Of a DNA stretch of 64,000 bases, positions 34,651 through 44,067 are shown piece after piece. The notes under the pieces were generated by a model. It did not search any database and had not been told where the DNA came from. It worked only from the letters and a program-made list of their open reading frames with translations. The DNA lies in assembly GCF_900129785.1 (NCBI RefSeq), contig NZ_FSRC01000002.1:930001-994000 (forward strand), read 5' to 3'. The DNA is from Algoriphagus halophilus. GTDB lineage: Bacteria; Bacteroidota; Bacteroidia; Cytophagales; Cyclobacteriaceae. How positions within the stretch are numbered: position 1 is the first letter of the stretch; the number at the start of each line of letters is the position of its first letter. Position numbers and translations under genes: made by a program.

Positions 34651-34718
34651 AAAATTAATTTTATATTGTTTCTTTATGACAAAATAGACTATTCTTTTTA
34701 GAATGAAAAATTAATTTT
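34651..34718. promoter_or_regulatory. Two identical palindromes (AAAATTAATTTT) in the amidohydrolase-Dabb gap
   Basis: The perfect 12-bp palindrome AAAATTAATTTT occurs at 34651-34662 and 34707-34718, 56 bp apart. Each copy is extended on both sides: ATG before and ATA after, with one extra A in the second copy. They lie upstream of both divergent genes and could be a pair of operators, though AT-rich sequence raises the chance expectation. Confidence 0.35.
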
Positions 34719-34791
34719 ATAGGATAATGGCCTTAGTATTTATTTTCTGTGTATCATTATTGCCACACTTTTCATTTTAAATTCTTTTACT

Positions 34792-35091
34792 ATGATCAAT
34801 CACAGTGTTTTTTTTAAGTTAAAATACCCCAAGGGTTCTTCTGAAGAAAAGATATTTTTGAATGCAGCTTCAAAATTATCCACCATCTCAGTTGTAAAGA
34901 ATTTTCTGGTATTGGATGAAACCAGTCCTAAAAATGAGTATGAATATGGCTTAAAAATGGAGTTTGAAAGCCAAGAAGCTTATGATGCTTACAATGACCA
35001 TCCGCATCATTCCCTGTTTTTAAAAATGTATTGGGATGATTATGTGGATAAGTTTTTAGAGATTGATTATAAGGTGATAGATCTCCAATAA
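34792..35091 (+). CDS. Dabb (stress-responsive alpha/beta barrel) family protein
   Basis: 99 residues starting MINHSVFFKLK, with HPHHSLFLKMYWDDYVDKFLEIDY at the end: the His-containing strand and the DxYxxFLxxDY-like end are typical of dimeric Dabb proteins. Biochemical role unknown in this branch. Own terminator follows directly. Confidence 0.85.
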   Translation: MINHSVFFKLKYPKGSSEEKIFLNAASKLSTISVVKNFLVLDETSPKNEYEYGLKMEFESQEAYDAYNDHPHHSLFLKMYWDDYVDKFLEIDYKVIDLQ

Positions 35092-35126
35092 AAAAGGAAG
35101 AAACCAATTTGGAGTCTTCCTTTTTT
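35090..35126 (+). terminator. Rho-independent terminator after the Dabb gene
   Basis: AAAAAAGGAAGA pairs with TCTTCCTTTTTT across a 13-nt loop; the hairpin starts in the stop codon itself. Confidence 0.8.
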
Positions 35127-35258
35127 GTTACGAACTAAAATATCAGTTAATAGTAGAAGTTAATTATTAGTATTCATAAAATTTGATCCTTTAAAAATGA
35201 GTTGAAGCTTTCGTTTTCAAAGCATTACTTCTTTTGAAAATCAGGTTCAACAATCCTT

Positions 35259-36404
35259 TTATTCCATTTTCCAAAAGATAATACCACCTGCTTGTTTTCC
35301 CATATCTACTGAAGCCACTTTTTTGGCATTTTTGATATCGATCACATCCATGGTCCCCGGCTCACCGCCGATCCCTTCCACAGAAATAAAAGCATATTTG
35401 CTATCAGGAGAAATGCTTACACCATGGGAAACCATCCTCGTATTTTTGACACGAGGAAGTTCTTTCTTCTTTTTTAAATCCCAAATCCCAGTTTCACCAC
35501 TTCCTTTGTAGGTGGCTACCAAATACTTCCCATCTGGAGAAATGTCCAGATTATAGGGTGCTTTTCCAGTTTTGAATCTGTCTGTGATTTCCCACTTTTC
35601 TAGATCTACTTCCAGAATTTCATCGGACCCGTTACCCGCAACATACACTTTCCCATTTGTAGGATGAGGCATTGCCCAAGTGGGCTTCGTAGCACTATGA
35701 TACATCGGAGTACTCATCGATGTATGCCCCATTTTTGAGTGATCCATCATGCTGTGGTCCATTCCTCCCATGGCAGGCTGTTCCTCTTCTACTCCATCAA
35801 GATTTAATTTTCTATTTACTTTCAATTTGGTTGTTGAAATCTCAAATAATTCACCAGACATCATTCCCACCGAATAATGATACATGCCGTCAGCAGAGAT
35901 TCTAGAGCCATGAGGCATTACACCCGTTTCAATTTTTTCAATTTCAATCATCTCCTCGGGGTCTACGACGGAAACGGTACTAGGAACCATATCACCATGT
36001 AGGTTAAAATTCACGCAATACAAAAGCCCTGTTGCTTTGGATACTTGAAGTGAGGCAGGGAATAAGCCAAGCATCACGGTGTCAACGACCTCATTGGTAG
36101 CAGTAGAGTATTTGTACAAAGTGCCATAAGGATTGCCATGGGCAAGCGACAAATACCAATATTTACCATCCGGGCTAACATTTATTCCATGAGGGCCTTC
36201 TATTTCGGCTGGCCAAACTCCTACGGGAATCGTCTCTTCAATAGTGGCATTTTCTCCATCAAATTTTACCAAAGCCACCTCATCCTCAGATTCTGCTGTG
36301 ACATAGATATAATAGTCTTGAGCCTGAGCTACCAGACTGAATAACCCTGAGGCTATTGTGAATAGGAAAGCTTTATTGAAGACTGATTTTAGAATCTTGC
36401 TCAT
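35259..36404 (-). CDS. Secreted YVTN/YncE-like beta-propeller with a Met/His-rich loop
   Basis: 381 residues with a signal peptide ending LVAQAQ (about residue 29). Repeated propeller blades carry GINVSPDGKYWYLS, SRISADGMYHYS, NLDISPDGKYLVA and GVSISPDSKYAFIS. Between blades, residues 212-236 hold seven Met and four His (for example MDHSMMDHSKMGH), a composition like copper-binding segments of CopA/PcoA-type proteins. Copper or silver binding in the periplasm is a reasonable guess but not shown. It lies 14 nt after the Ig-like propeller gene and is co-transcribed with it. Confidence 0.8.
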   Translation of the reverse strand: MSKILKSVFNKAFLFTIASGLFSLVAQAQDYYIYVTAESEDEVALVKFDGENATIEETIPVGVWPAEIEGPHGINVSPDGKYWYLSLAHGNPYGTLYKYSTATNEVVDTVMLGLFPASLQVSKATGLLYCVNFNLHGDMVPSTVSVVDPEEMIEIEKIETGVMPHGSRISADGMYHYSVGMMSGELFEISTTKLKVNRKLNLDGVEEEQPAMGGMDHSMMDHSKMGHTSMSTPMYHSATKPTWAMPHPTNGKVYVAGNGSDEILEVDLEKWEITDRFKTGKAPYNLDISPDGKYLVATYKGSGETGIWDLKKKKELPRVKNTRMVSHGVSISPDSKYAFISVEGIGGEPGTMDVIDIKNAKKVASVDMGKQAGGIIFWKME

Positions 36405-36418
36405 AAATGACTTGTCAA

Positions 36419-38398
36419 TTATTTGTTCTCAATGGTAGCATTTTTTGGAACTACCGGCTGTAGTTTCGCAGACCATAATCCACTGTTCCAGTCAGAGTAG
36501 AAAATATGACCCTTATGCGGTTGTGCTCCCCAGGTAAAAGGCGCATTGGCAATGTATCCATCTGGATCTTCTGGGACAATCCAGGCGATTTCTCTTCCCT
36601 GACGATTTAGATCACCTAATAATTCACCGCTAAGATCAACCACTCTTACTCCAGCATTATAGAATGCTGCATATAAAATATCGTCTTCAATCCAGAAGTT
36701 GTGGGATCCTGCAAAAGGAACTTGGAACCAAGCAACCTCTTTTGGGTTTTTTAGATCTGTGAAATCAATAATGTGAAGAAAGCCAGCTGCTCTTGCAGGT
36801 TTACGACCGTCAGGATCCAAACCATATGGGAATTCTTCGTCTCCCAGTATTACATAAAATTTTCCGGTCTTTTCATCCTTGTAAGGGAAAGCAGCATGAT
36901 TGGATCCACTTGGATAAGCATAGCTTGCAAATTGTACCGGGTTAGAAGGTGTACCTCCTGCAATACCATTTCCAACGTCCACTAATTGTACCCCATCGGA
37001 CCAATTGGAAGAATAGGCAATCCCATCATGCACCCAAACATCATGAATGGAATGACCAGGGGTATCTAACTCAAATTCTCCCACTATTCTAGGTTTGCTA
37101 GGGTCTTCAATGTTGATAGAGTAATATTTTCTACCTGCGCTTAACGCATAGACATGATTTTTGTAAATAAATACATTGTGTACCCCGCCTGTTAGGTTCT
37201 CCGAAAATTCAGAAATGATACTGACATCCCTTGGGTTACTTACATCAATAATAACCAATCCGTTTTTCCTATTAGAGGCACCTTCTCTGGATATTACAGC
37301 CACTTTTCCATCTTCTGATACTTTTACATCATTGACAGTACGGGCATCCACTTTTACAGAATCTATCAATTGGATACCTGCAGGATCTGTTACATCCCAA
37401 AAATAAGCTGTTCCGTCTGCTCCCCATGTACCTGTTACCGCATAATCTTTTCCATCTATTCCTTCCCATACCCACAAATCGGAAGTATGCTTGTTGTTCA
37501 CCGAGCCTTGACCGATTAAGTCAATCTTTCGTGTGATGTTTCTTTCATTGGCTTGTACGGTAATAGATGCCGCTGCTGGTCCAGAAGTAGCATTCAATAC
37601 ATATAAACCTGGTTCATCTGCCACAAATTTTCCTTCTTTTGTCATTAAACCTGATGGGGCAGCAGATACATCAAAAGATTCTCCAGTAAAAGAATAATTG
37701 ATGGGGGCGTCACTTATTTCATTACCGTCTTTATCTAAGGCCAATGCATTTAGAGTAAATACATCTCCAGATCGTCCTTCTACTTTATCGGATTTCAAAA
37801 GGATTTTAGCAATTGGGTTCTCGATCACATTGATTTCCAAGGTTTCATTTACTCCATCCACCGTTGCTGTCACTTGAGCCTTTCCAGCTTTTTTAGGAAT
37901 CAATTTGGTAAAAGGAGCTACTGATACAATGTCTTCGTCAGAGGATGTCAAGGTGATGACTTTTTCAGGTCTTTCAAATCCAGCTTCATCTGTTACAGTC
38001 AATTCTAATGGAACCGTGATTCCGGAATAGATTTTCTCTGGAATGGTTCCAAAATCCACTTTTGATATGGCAGCTGGTTCAATAGTGACCTTAATATTAG
38101 ATCTTAATTGCGGGTTCCCTGGGCTGATCACAATGACATCATACTCGCCATGTTTTACAGCAGTTGCCATTCCTGTACTATCCACCACAGAAAGGGCTCT
38201 TCGGTTTCTGGAATAAAAAATAAAATCACGATCGGCAACTTTATTCCCAGAGGCATCTACCACCGCTGCTTCTAATTGCAGGGTCTGGCCAATTTTCATG
38301 GAAACATTCTCATCACCGACTTTGATGGATAGGTCTTGCGCCTGCAAAAAATTTACAGTGAGCAAGAGGGTAAAAACAGAATAAATGAACTTTTTCAT
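36419..38398 (-). CDS. Secreted protein with Ig-like (Big_2) domains and LVIVD-repeat propeller
   Basis: 659 residues; signal peptide to about residue 20 (VNFLQAQ). Residues about 22-285 form three Ig-like domains (KIGQTLQLEAAVVDASGNKV is the Big_2 strand pattern). Residues about 290-640 repeat the LVIVD motif: GLVIIDVSNPRDV, YYSINIEDPSKPRI, VQLVDVGNG, HIIDFTDLKNPKEVAWF. Such repeats form a beta-propeller. HDVWVHDGIAYSSNWSDG and SHNFWIEDDILYAAFY recur in choice-of-anchor/LVIVD proteins. Likely periplasmic or secreted; partner of the following Met/His-rich propeller. Confidence 0.78.
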   Translation of the reverse strand: MKKFIYSVFTLLLTVNFLQAQDLSIKVGDENVSMKIGQTLQLEAAVVDASGNKVADRDFIFYSRNRRALSVVDSTGMATAVKHGEYDVIVISPGNPQLRSNIKVTIEPAAISKVDFGTIPEKIYSGITVPLELTVTDEAGFERPEKVITLTSSDEDIVSVAPFTKLIPKKAGKAQVTATVDGVNETLEINVIENPIAKILLKSDKVEGRSGDVFTLNALALDKDGNEISDAPINYSFTGESFDVSAAPSGLMTKEGKFVADEPGLYVLNATSGPAAASITVQANERNITRKIDLIGQGSVNNKHTSDLWVWEGIDGKDYAVTGTWGADGTAYFWDVTDPAGIQLIDSVKVDARTVNDVKVSEDGKVAVISREGASNRKNGLVIIDVSNPRDVSIISEFSENLTGGVHNVFIYKNHVYALSAGRKYYSINIEDPSKPRIVGEFELDTPGHSIHDVWVHDGIAYSSNWSDGVQLVDVGNGIAGGTPSNPVQFASYAYPSGSNHAAFPYKDEKTGKFYVILGDEEFPYGLDPDGRKPARAAGFLHIIDFTDLKNPKEVAWFQVPFAGSHNFWIEDDILYAAFYNAGVRVVDLSGELLGDLNRQGREIAWIVPEDPDGYIANAPFTWGAQPHKGHIFYSDWNSGLWSAKLQPVVPKNATIENK

Positions 38399-38554
38399 AG
38401 GTTGGATTTAAAATGGATTCTGAATTTACGGAATCCTAAAGTCCAAACCATAGAAAATAGGGCAATTTTCAGGGATAGAGCGTTTTTACTTCATTGTTTT
38501 TTTCAATTCAAAACAATTTAGAAATAAGTTTTGTGCTTTATTTCACTTCCTAAA

Positions 38555-39928
38555 TCAAAAAATCTTCTGATACACTTCTTCCAGTTTGCTGACTGCCAAA
38601 ACCTCAATCTTATATTTTTTTAGATCTAGGCCTTTGACTGCATATTTGGATACAATGATTTTTTTGAAGCCCAGCTTTTCTGCTTCTGCAATTCGGTTTT
38701 CGATCCGGTGTACCGCCCGGATTTCTCCTCCTAAACCCACTTCCCCAGCGAAACAAATATGTTCGGAGACTGGAGTGTCTTCATAACTTGAAATTAAGCT
38801 TGCACAAACCGCTAAGTCCAAAGCAGGATCATCTACCCGAAGCCCCCCTGCAACGTTCAGAAAAACATCTTGCTGCCCTAGCCTCATACCTCCTCTTTTC
38901 TCCAATACTGCCAATAGCATATTCAAGCGCTTTGCATCATGACCAGTACTACTTCGTTGCGGAGTTCCGTAGGTAGCAGGACTGACCAAGGATTGGATTT
39001 CTATCAGCAAAGGTCGATTCCCCTCCATCATGGCTCCAATTGCAACCCCATTCAAAACCTCTTCACGCTGCGTCAAGAGGATTTCAGAAGGGTTCGCTAC
39101 AGGACGAAGACCCTCTACCCGCATTTCATAAATACCCAACTCATGGGTGGAACCAAATCGGTTCTTGCTGGTTCGAAGAATCCTATAGCTCATATGCCGA
39201 TCGCCTTCAAATTGAAGTACTGTATCAACCATATGTTCCAATACTTTAGGACCAGCTATTGAACCATCTTTCGTGATATGTCCGATCAGGAATACAGGAG
39301 TTCCGGTCTCCTTCGCAAATTTCATCAACTCCGCTGTACATTCACGGACTTGGGAGACGGATCCAGCCGCTGATTCAACATACTGAGAGTTTAAAGTTTG
39401 AATGGAGTCTATGACCAACAAATCAGGCTTAAGGACTTCGATTTGTTGAAAAATATGTTGGGTGTTGGTTTCAGAAAGCACATAACAATCAGGATTATGG
39501 GCTTCCATCCGATCTGCCCTCATTTTGATCTGCGCTTCACTTTCTTCTCCGGATACATACAAAATCTTTTTGCCTGCTAAGGTTAATGCGATTTGTAGCA
39601 TTAAGGTGGATTTACCAATTCCGGGCTCTCCACCAATCAATACCAATGATCCTGGAACGATTCCCCCTCCAAGCACACGGTCCAATTCTGCATCTCCAGT
39701 GACATACCGAGGCATTTCTTCATAGTTTACCTCTTGGATTTTCTTGGGTGTATTAGCTTTCTTGTTGGTAGATCCGGCAGGTTTCCAATTCCCTTTACCT
39801 GATTCTTCCTTTTGGATTACTTCTTCTACGTAAGTGTTCCATTCACCACAGGCAGGGCATTTTCCTAACCACTTGGGACTTTGGGCACCACAGTTTTGAC
39901 AGAAAAAGGAGGTTTTTATTTTGGCCAT
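38555..39928 (-). CDS. radA: DNA repair protein RadA (Sms)
   Basis: 457 residues. N-terminal zinc finger C-x2-C...C-x2-C in CQNCGAQSPKWLGKCPACGEWN-type arrangement; RecA-like ATPase with Walker A GGEPGIGKST and the RadA-specific KNRFG; C-terminal Lon-protease-like domain (residues 290-450). A branch-migration helicase in recombination. Standard length. Confidence 0.95.
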   Translation of the reverse strand: MAKIKTSFFCQNCGAQSPKWLGKCPACGEWNTYVEEVIQKEESGKGNWKPAGSTNKKANTPKKIQEVNYEEMPRYVTGDAELDRVLGGGIVPGSLVLIGGEPGIGKSTLMLQIALTLAGKKILYVSGEESEAQIKMRADRMEAHNPDCYVLSETNTQHIFQQIEVLKPDLLVIDSIQTLNSQYVESAAGSVSQVRECTAELMKFAKETGTPVFLIGHITKDGSIAGPKVLEHMVDTVLQFEGDRHMSYRILRTSKNRFGSTHELGIYEMRVEGLRPVANPSEILLTQREEVLNGVAIGAMMEGNRPLLIEIQSLVSPATYGTPQRSSTGHDAKRLNMLLAVLEKRGGMRLGQQDVFLNVAGGLRVDDPALDLAVCASLISSYEDTPVSEHICFAGEVGLGGEIRAVHRIENRIAEAEKLGFKKIIVSKYAVKGLDLKKYKIEVLAVSKLEEVYQKIF

Positions 39929-40078
39929 TAGATATTAGAAAATGCGAAACACTTAATTAGAAAGAAGGGTACGATATGGCTTAAGATCAATTAGATTTTA
40001 AATAGATAGGAAGATTGTATCCGTAAATGATAATAGTAGAATTAAACCATACCTCTGACATCCTAAATCTCAAATCAA

Positions 40079-42904
40079 TTAATGGGCTTCCAGCCAATCG
40101 TTTCCGGTTCCTACTTCTACTTCTACAGGAACTGCCATTTTGATGGCGTTTGACATCAATCCCGGTACATGGGACTTTAAGATCTCTACTTCGTCTTTAT
40201 GTGCGTCAAACACCAATTCATCATGAACCTGAAGGATCATTTTGGACTTTAGTTTTTCTTTTTTCATCCAACGGTGCACATCAATCATGGCAACTTTGAT
40301 CAAATCAGCTGCAGAACCCTGTATCGGTGCGTTGATGGCATTTCGCTCAGCAAAACCCCTCATGGTGGCATTTCTGCTATTGATGTCCCTCAGGTATCTT
40401 CTACGCCCCAAAATGGTCTCCACATACTCATCTTTTCGGGCTTTTTCTATAGCTCCATCCATATATTCTTTGACGGCAGGGAACTCTTTAAAGTAGGCAT
40501 CGATGATTTCTTTGGCTTCAGTTCGGGAAATAGAAAGTCGTTGAGAAAGTCCAAATGCAGAAATGCCATATATGATCCCAAAATTGGCAGTTTTGGCTTT
40601 TCTACGCATATCTGAAGTCACTTCTTCTAATGGCACTTGAAAAATTTTGGCTGCTGTAGTAGCATGAATATCTCTTCCGTTTTTAAAAGCCTCGATCATG
40701 GATTCATCTCCTGAGAAAGCGGCCATAATCCTTAATTCTATTTGTGAATAATCTGCTGCTAAAAGAATATGGTTTTCGTCTCGAGGTACAAATGCTTTTC
40801 GGATTTCTCTTCCTCGCTCGGTACGAATAGGAATATTTTGGAGATTTGGATTGATAGATGATAATCTTCCTGTTGCTGCTACAAATTGATTATAGGTAGT
40901 ATGGATCTTTCCTGTTTTGGAATTGATCATGGTAGGCAAGGCATCCACATAGGTAGACTTCAATTTGACCATTTGCCTAAAATCCAAAATTGCACGGGCA
41001 ATTTCATGTTCATTTGCCAATTTGCTCAGTACCTCCTCGCCAGTAGCATATTGGCCGGTTTTGGTCTTTTTCGCTTTAGGGTCCAGCTTGAGTTTCTCAA
41101 AAAGTACATCTCCTAATTGTTTTGGAGAAGCTAAATTGAATCGTACCCCGGCTATTTCATACACTCGATTTTCAATTTCCTTGCTTTCCTTTTCCAGTAA
41201 CAAAGACATTTCTGCCAAACTTTTAGTATCAATTCTGACACCCTCAAACTCCATATCGGCAAGAACCTGGATTAAAGGATTTTCGACCTCATAAAACAGT
41301 TTTTCTAAATCACTTGATTTTAAAAGTGGATCTAGCTTTTCTTTGAGTTGTAGGGTAATATCAGCATCTTCTGAAGCATATTCTGTGACTTCATCCTCAT
41401 CTACATCCCGCATATTTCCCTGATTTTTCCCCTTTTTACCAATGAGTTCAGTGATGGATACAGGTTTGTAATTCAAGTAATGTTCAGAAAGCCAGTCCAT
41501 AGAATGCTTTCCTTCTGGTTCAATGAGATAATGAGCCAACATGGTATCGTAAAGACCTCCTTTGATTTCAATCTCATAATTTTTTAAGACCAAAAGATCA
41601 TACTTTACGTTTTGTCCAATTTTCTGAATTTTTTCATTTTCAAAAACTGGTTTTAAAAGCTCCAAAATGGCTAGGGTTTCTGTTCTATCAGCAGGGCAAG
41701 GAATATAATAGGCTTCTCCTGGCAGGTAGGAAAATGAGATTCCAACCAACTCTGCTTCCATTGCATTGACAGAAGTAGTTTCCGTGTCAAAGCAGAGTTC
41801 CTCCTGAAGAAGGAGGTATGAAACCAGCTCTTGAATAGCTTCTTTTCCAGAAATTTTATGGTATTGGTGCGCAGTAGTATGAATGGTAGCCGCTTCCTGA
41901 ACAGGCTCAGCGTTGACTGATTCTTCTTCAAATTCTATAGATGGCTTACTCGATTCGGCTGGACTTTCCCCAAATAAACCCAATTGGTCATTCTTCTTAA
42001 TCGAGGCTTTCTTGCCAGATCCATCTTTGAAAATTCTACTGGCAAGAGTTCGGAATTCCAATTCCGAAAATAAAGCCCTTAGTTTTTCCTCATCGAAGCC
42101 ATCGTATTGTAACTCTTCATCCACAAATGCCACTGGTACATCCACTTTGATGGTGGCGAGCTCTTTTGATAATAAGCCTTGCTGCGCAAAGTTGACTACG
42201 TTTTCTTTTTGCTTTCCTTTCAGGTCATCTGTATTCTTGATTAATTCTTCTACAGAACCATATTGCTTGAGAAGTTTGACGGCTGTTTTCTGCCCTATCC
42301 CCGGTATACCTGGGATGTTGTCCACAGCATCTCCCATCAAGCCTAAAATATCGACAACTTGATCCACCCGTTCGATGTCCCATTTTTCGCAAATCTGTTT
42401 TGGTCCCATGACTTCCACGCCATTTCCCATAAAAGCTGGTTTGTACAGAAATATATGTTCATCTACTAATTGACCATAATCTTTGTCAGGAGTCATCATA
42501 TAAACCGTGAACTTTTCAGCTTCAGCTTGCTTTGCCAAGGTTCCGATAATGTCATCTGCTTCATATCCATCCATTTCAAGGATAGGGATATTAAATGCTT
42601 TTACGATTTCTTTTACCCACGGAATCGCAACACCTATATCTTCTGGTTGCTCCTGGCGGTTTGCTTTATAGGCTTCAAATTGCTCATGTCTGAAGGTTGG
42701 GGCATGAGTATCGAAGGCGACCCCAACGTGGGTAGGTTTTTCCTTATCAAGAACCTCAAGTAGGGTATTTGTAAAGCCAAGCATCACCCCTGTGTTCAAA
42801 CCTTTACTATTGATTCTGGGATTTTTACTGAATGCAAAATGGGCCCTGTAGATCAGTGCCATGGCGTCCAGTAAAAAAAGCTTGTGTGCTTGTTTTTGAG
42901 GCAT
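40079..42904 (-). CDS. polA: DNA polymerase I
   Basis: 941 residues. 5'-3' exonuclease domain to about residue 300 (YEADDIIGTLAKQAE, GDAVDNIPGIPGIGQKTA); 3'-5' exonuclease at 345-530 with the proofreading residues present (CFDTET, NVKYDLLV, YASEDAD); polymerase domain with motifs A (LLAADYSQIELR), B (RRKAKTANFGIIYG) and C (LQVHDELVF). All three activities appear intact, unlike those family members that lost proofreading. Confidence 0.97.
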   Translation of the reverse strand: MPQKQAHKLFLLDAMALIYRAHFAFSKNPRINSKGLNTGVMLGFTNTLLEVLDKEKPTHVGVAFDTHAPTFRHEQFEAYKANRQEQPEDIGVAIPWVKEIVKAFNIPILEMDGYEADDIIGTLAKQAEAEKFTVYMMTPDKDYGQLVDEHIFLYKPAFMGNGVEVMGPKQICEKWDIERVDQVVDILGLMGDAVDNIPGIPGIGQKTAVKLLKQYGSVEELIKNTDDLKGKQKENVVNFAQQGLLSKELATIKVDVPVAFVDEELQYDGFDEEKLRALFSELEFRTLASRIFKDGSGKKASIKKNDQLGLFGESPAESSKPSIEFEEESVNAEPVQEAATIHTTAHQYHKISGKEAIQELVSYLLLQEELCFDTETTSVNAMEAELVGISFSYLPGEAYYIPCPADRTETLAILELLKPVFENEKIQKIGQNVKYDLLVLKNYEIEIKGGLYDTMLAHYLIEPEGKHSMDWLSEHYLNYKPVSITELIGKKGKNQGNMRDVDEDEVTEYASEDADITLQLKEKLDPLLKSSDLEKLFYEVENPLIQVLADMEFEGVRIDTKSLAEMSLLLEKESKEIENRVYEIAGVRFNLASPKQLGDVLFEKLKLDPKAKKTKTGQYATGEEVLSKLANEHEIARAILDFRQMVKLKSTYVDALPTMINSKTGKIHTTYNQFVAATGRLSSINPNLQNIPIRTERGREIRKAFVPRDENHILLAADYSQIELRIMAAFSGDESMIEAFKNGRDIHATTAAKIFQVPLEEVTSDMRRKAKTANFGIIYGISAFGLSQRLSISRTEAKEIIDAYFKEFPAVKEYMDGAIEKARKDEYVETILGRRRYLRDINSRNATMRGFAERNAINAPIQGSAADLIKVAMIDVHRWMKKEKLKSKMILQVHDELVFDAHKDEVEILKSHVPGLMSNAIKMAVPVEVEVGTGNDWLEAH

Positions 42905-43063
42905 TATTAAATTATTTTGATTCGAATTAAGCTTAAGTTTTGTCTTTGTAAGTTAAGAAAAATAGATGTTGAAAAGCTTCTAAACTTTGGTTCAATATTA
43001 TCTGGGACAAAAATTGGCGGCTTTATTGATATTTTCAGTACCTAACCTTAAACAATTTATTTT

Positions 43064-43378
43064 ATGAAGAAGCTATTAGCAATTTTTGCCCTATTCCTTT
43101 CCATCCAATTCGTTCATGCTGAACCAGCCATTGAAAATGAATCGAAAAAAGGAAAAACAGAGTTAACGGAGGCTCAGAAAATAAGAGCTGCAGAAATGAA
43201 AGCTAGATTGAATGAGATCAAAGCAATGGACTTTAAGTCTATGAGTAAGGACGAAATCAAAGATATTCGAACTGAATTGAAGGAAATGAAAGCAGAAGCT
43301 AAAGCAGAAAAAAATGGTATTTTTCTTTCAGTAGGAGCAATCATCATCATCATTTTGCTTTTAATCCTTATCCTTTAA
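43064..43378 (+). CDS. Small exported coiled-coil protein with C-terminal membrane anchor
   Basis: 104 residues: signal peptide to about residue 19 (SIQFVHA), a Lys/Glu/Ala-rich coiled coil (residues 28-82, EMKARLNEIKAMD and ELKEMKAEAKAEK), then a very hydrophobic C-terminal segment of about 20 residues rich in Ile and Leu. The layout resembles small tail-anchored envelope proteins common in Bacteroidota. Function not recognised. A strong terminator follows. Confidence 0.7.
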   Translation: MKKLLAIFALFLSIQFVHAEPAIENESKKGKTELTEAQKIRAAEMKARLNEIKAMDFKSMSKDEIKDIRTELKEMKAEAKAEKNGIFLSVGAIIIIILLLILIL

Positions 43379-43394
43379 TAGGCATAATAAATTC

Positions 43395-43428
43395 AAAAAA
43401 GGACTCGTTTACGAGTCCTTTTTTTTTG
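43395..43428 (+). terminator. Rho-independent terminator after the small coiled-coil gene
   Basis: Perfect stem AAAAAAGGACTCG / CGAGTCCTTTTTT with a TTTA loop and a long T run. Confidence 0.9.
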
Positions 43429-43552
43429 TTACTCGTCTTATGAATAGGAAAGTTCATGAAGATTCCTAAACAGATTATTCCTATCTAATTAGTATGGAGT
43501 AGGAGAGATATAGGAGATATCCATCTCCAATCGTTCATTTGGAGAAAAAGTG

Positions 43553-43993
43553 TTATCCTTTTTCCTTTTTCTCCAAGAAATTTTTTACCTGACAACCTCT
43601 TAGGAAGATCACAATCAAAGGAATGAGCCAAAGCAATTCATTGACAATCAAATGAAATCCACTTCGTTTGTTCCAAGTAATTTCCGGAAGAAAGCCTAGC
43701 GTAAACCAAATTGCTAAAATGAGCTTGCCTGTAATTCCAGCCAAAATCAAATACACCCAGCTTACAGGATAAAAAGCGCTGACGAAAATGATAATCCCCA
43801 CCAGGATTCCAAAAGTCCCATAATAGTTTGCAGGAAGATTTTCTATGCCTTTGGTTCCCATCGCTAGCCAGTTGATTAGATCAGGTCCAAACCATTTGAA
43901 GAATGCTGACCAGGCGATGGTATACATTCCTGTAAGTAGCAGGATTCCTCTAAAGTACATGGGGAATACAGGAAATGGAGTTTGCTCATCCAT
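43553..43993 (-). CDS. Hypothetical four-helix membrane protein
   Basis: 146 residues with four predicted membrane segments (GILLLTGMYTIAWSAFF, YGTFGILVGIIIFVSAFY, WVYLILAGITGKLILAIWF, ELLWLIPLIVIFL) and charged ends. I do not recognise the family. It is divergent from the amidase gene 74 nt away. Confidence 0.7.
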   Translation of the reverse strand: MDEQTPFPVFPMYFRGILLLTGMYTIAWSAFFKWFGPDLINWLAMGTKGIENLPANYYGTFGILVGIIIFVSAFYPVSWVYLILAGITGKLILAIWFTLGFLPEITWNKRSGFHLIVNELLWLIPLIVIFLRGCQVKNFLEKKEKG

Positions 43994-44067
43994 GAGTGGT
44001 TTGATTTATTTTGGTTTATTGAAGATCTTGAATGAATTAATACCTTGATATTATACAAAACTATCCA

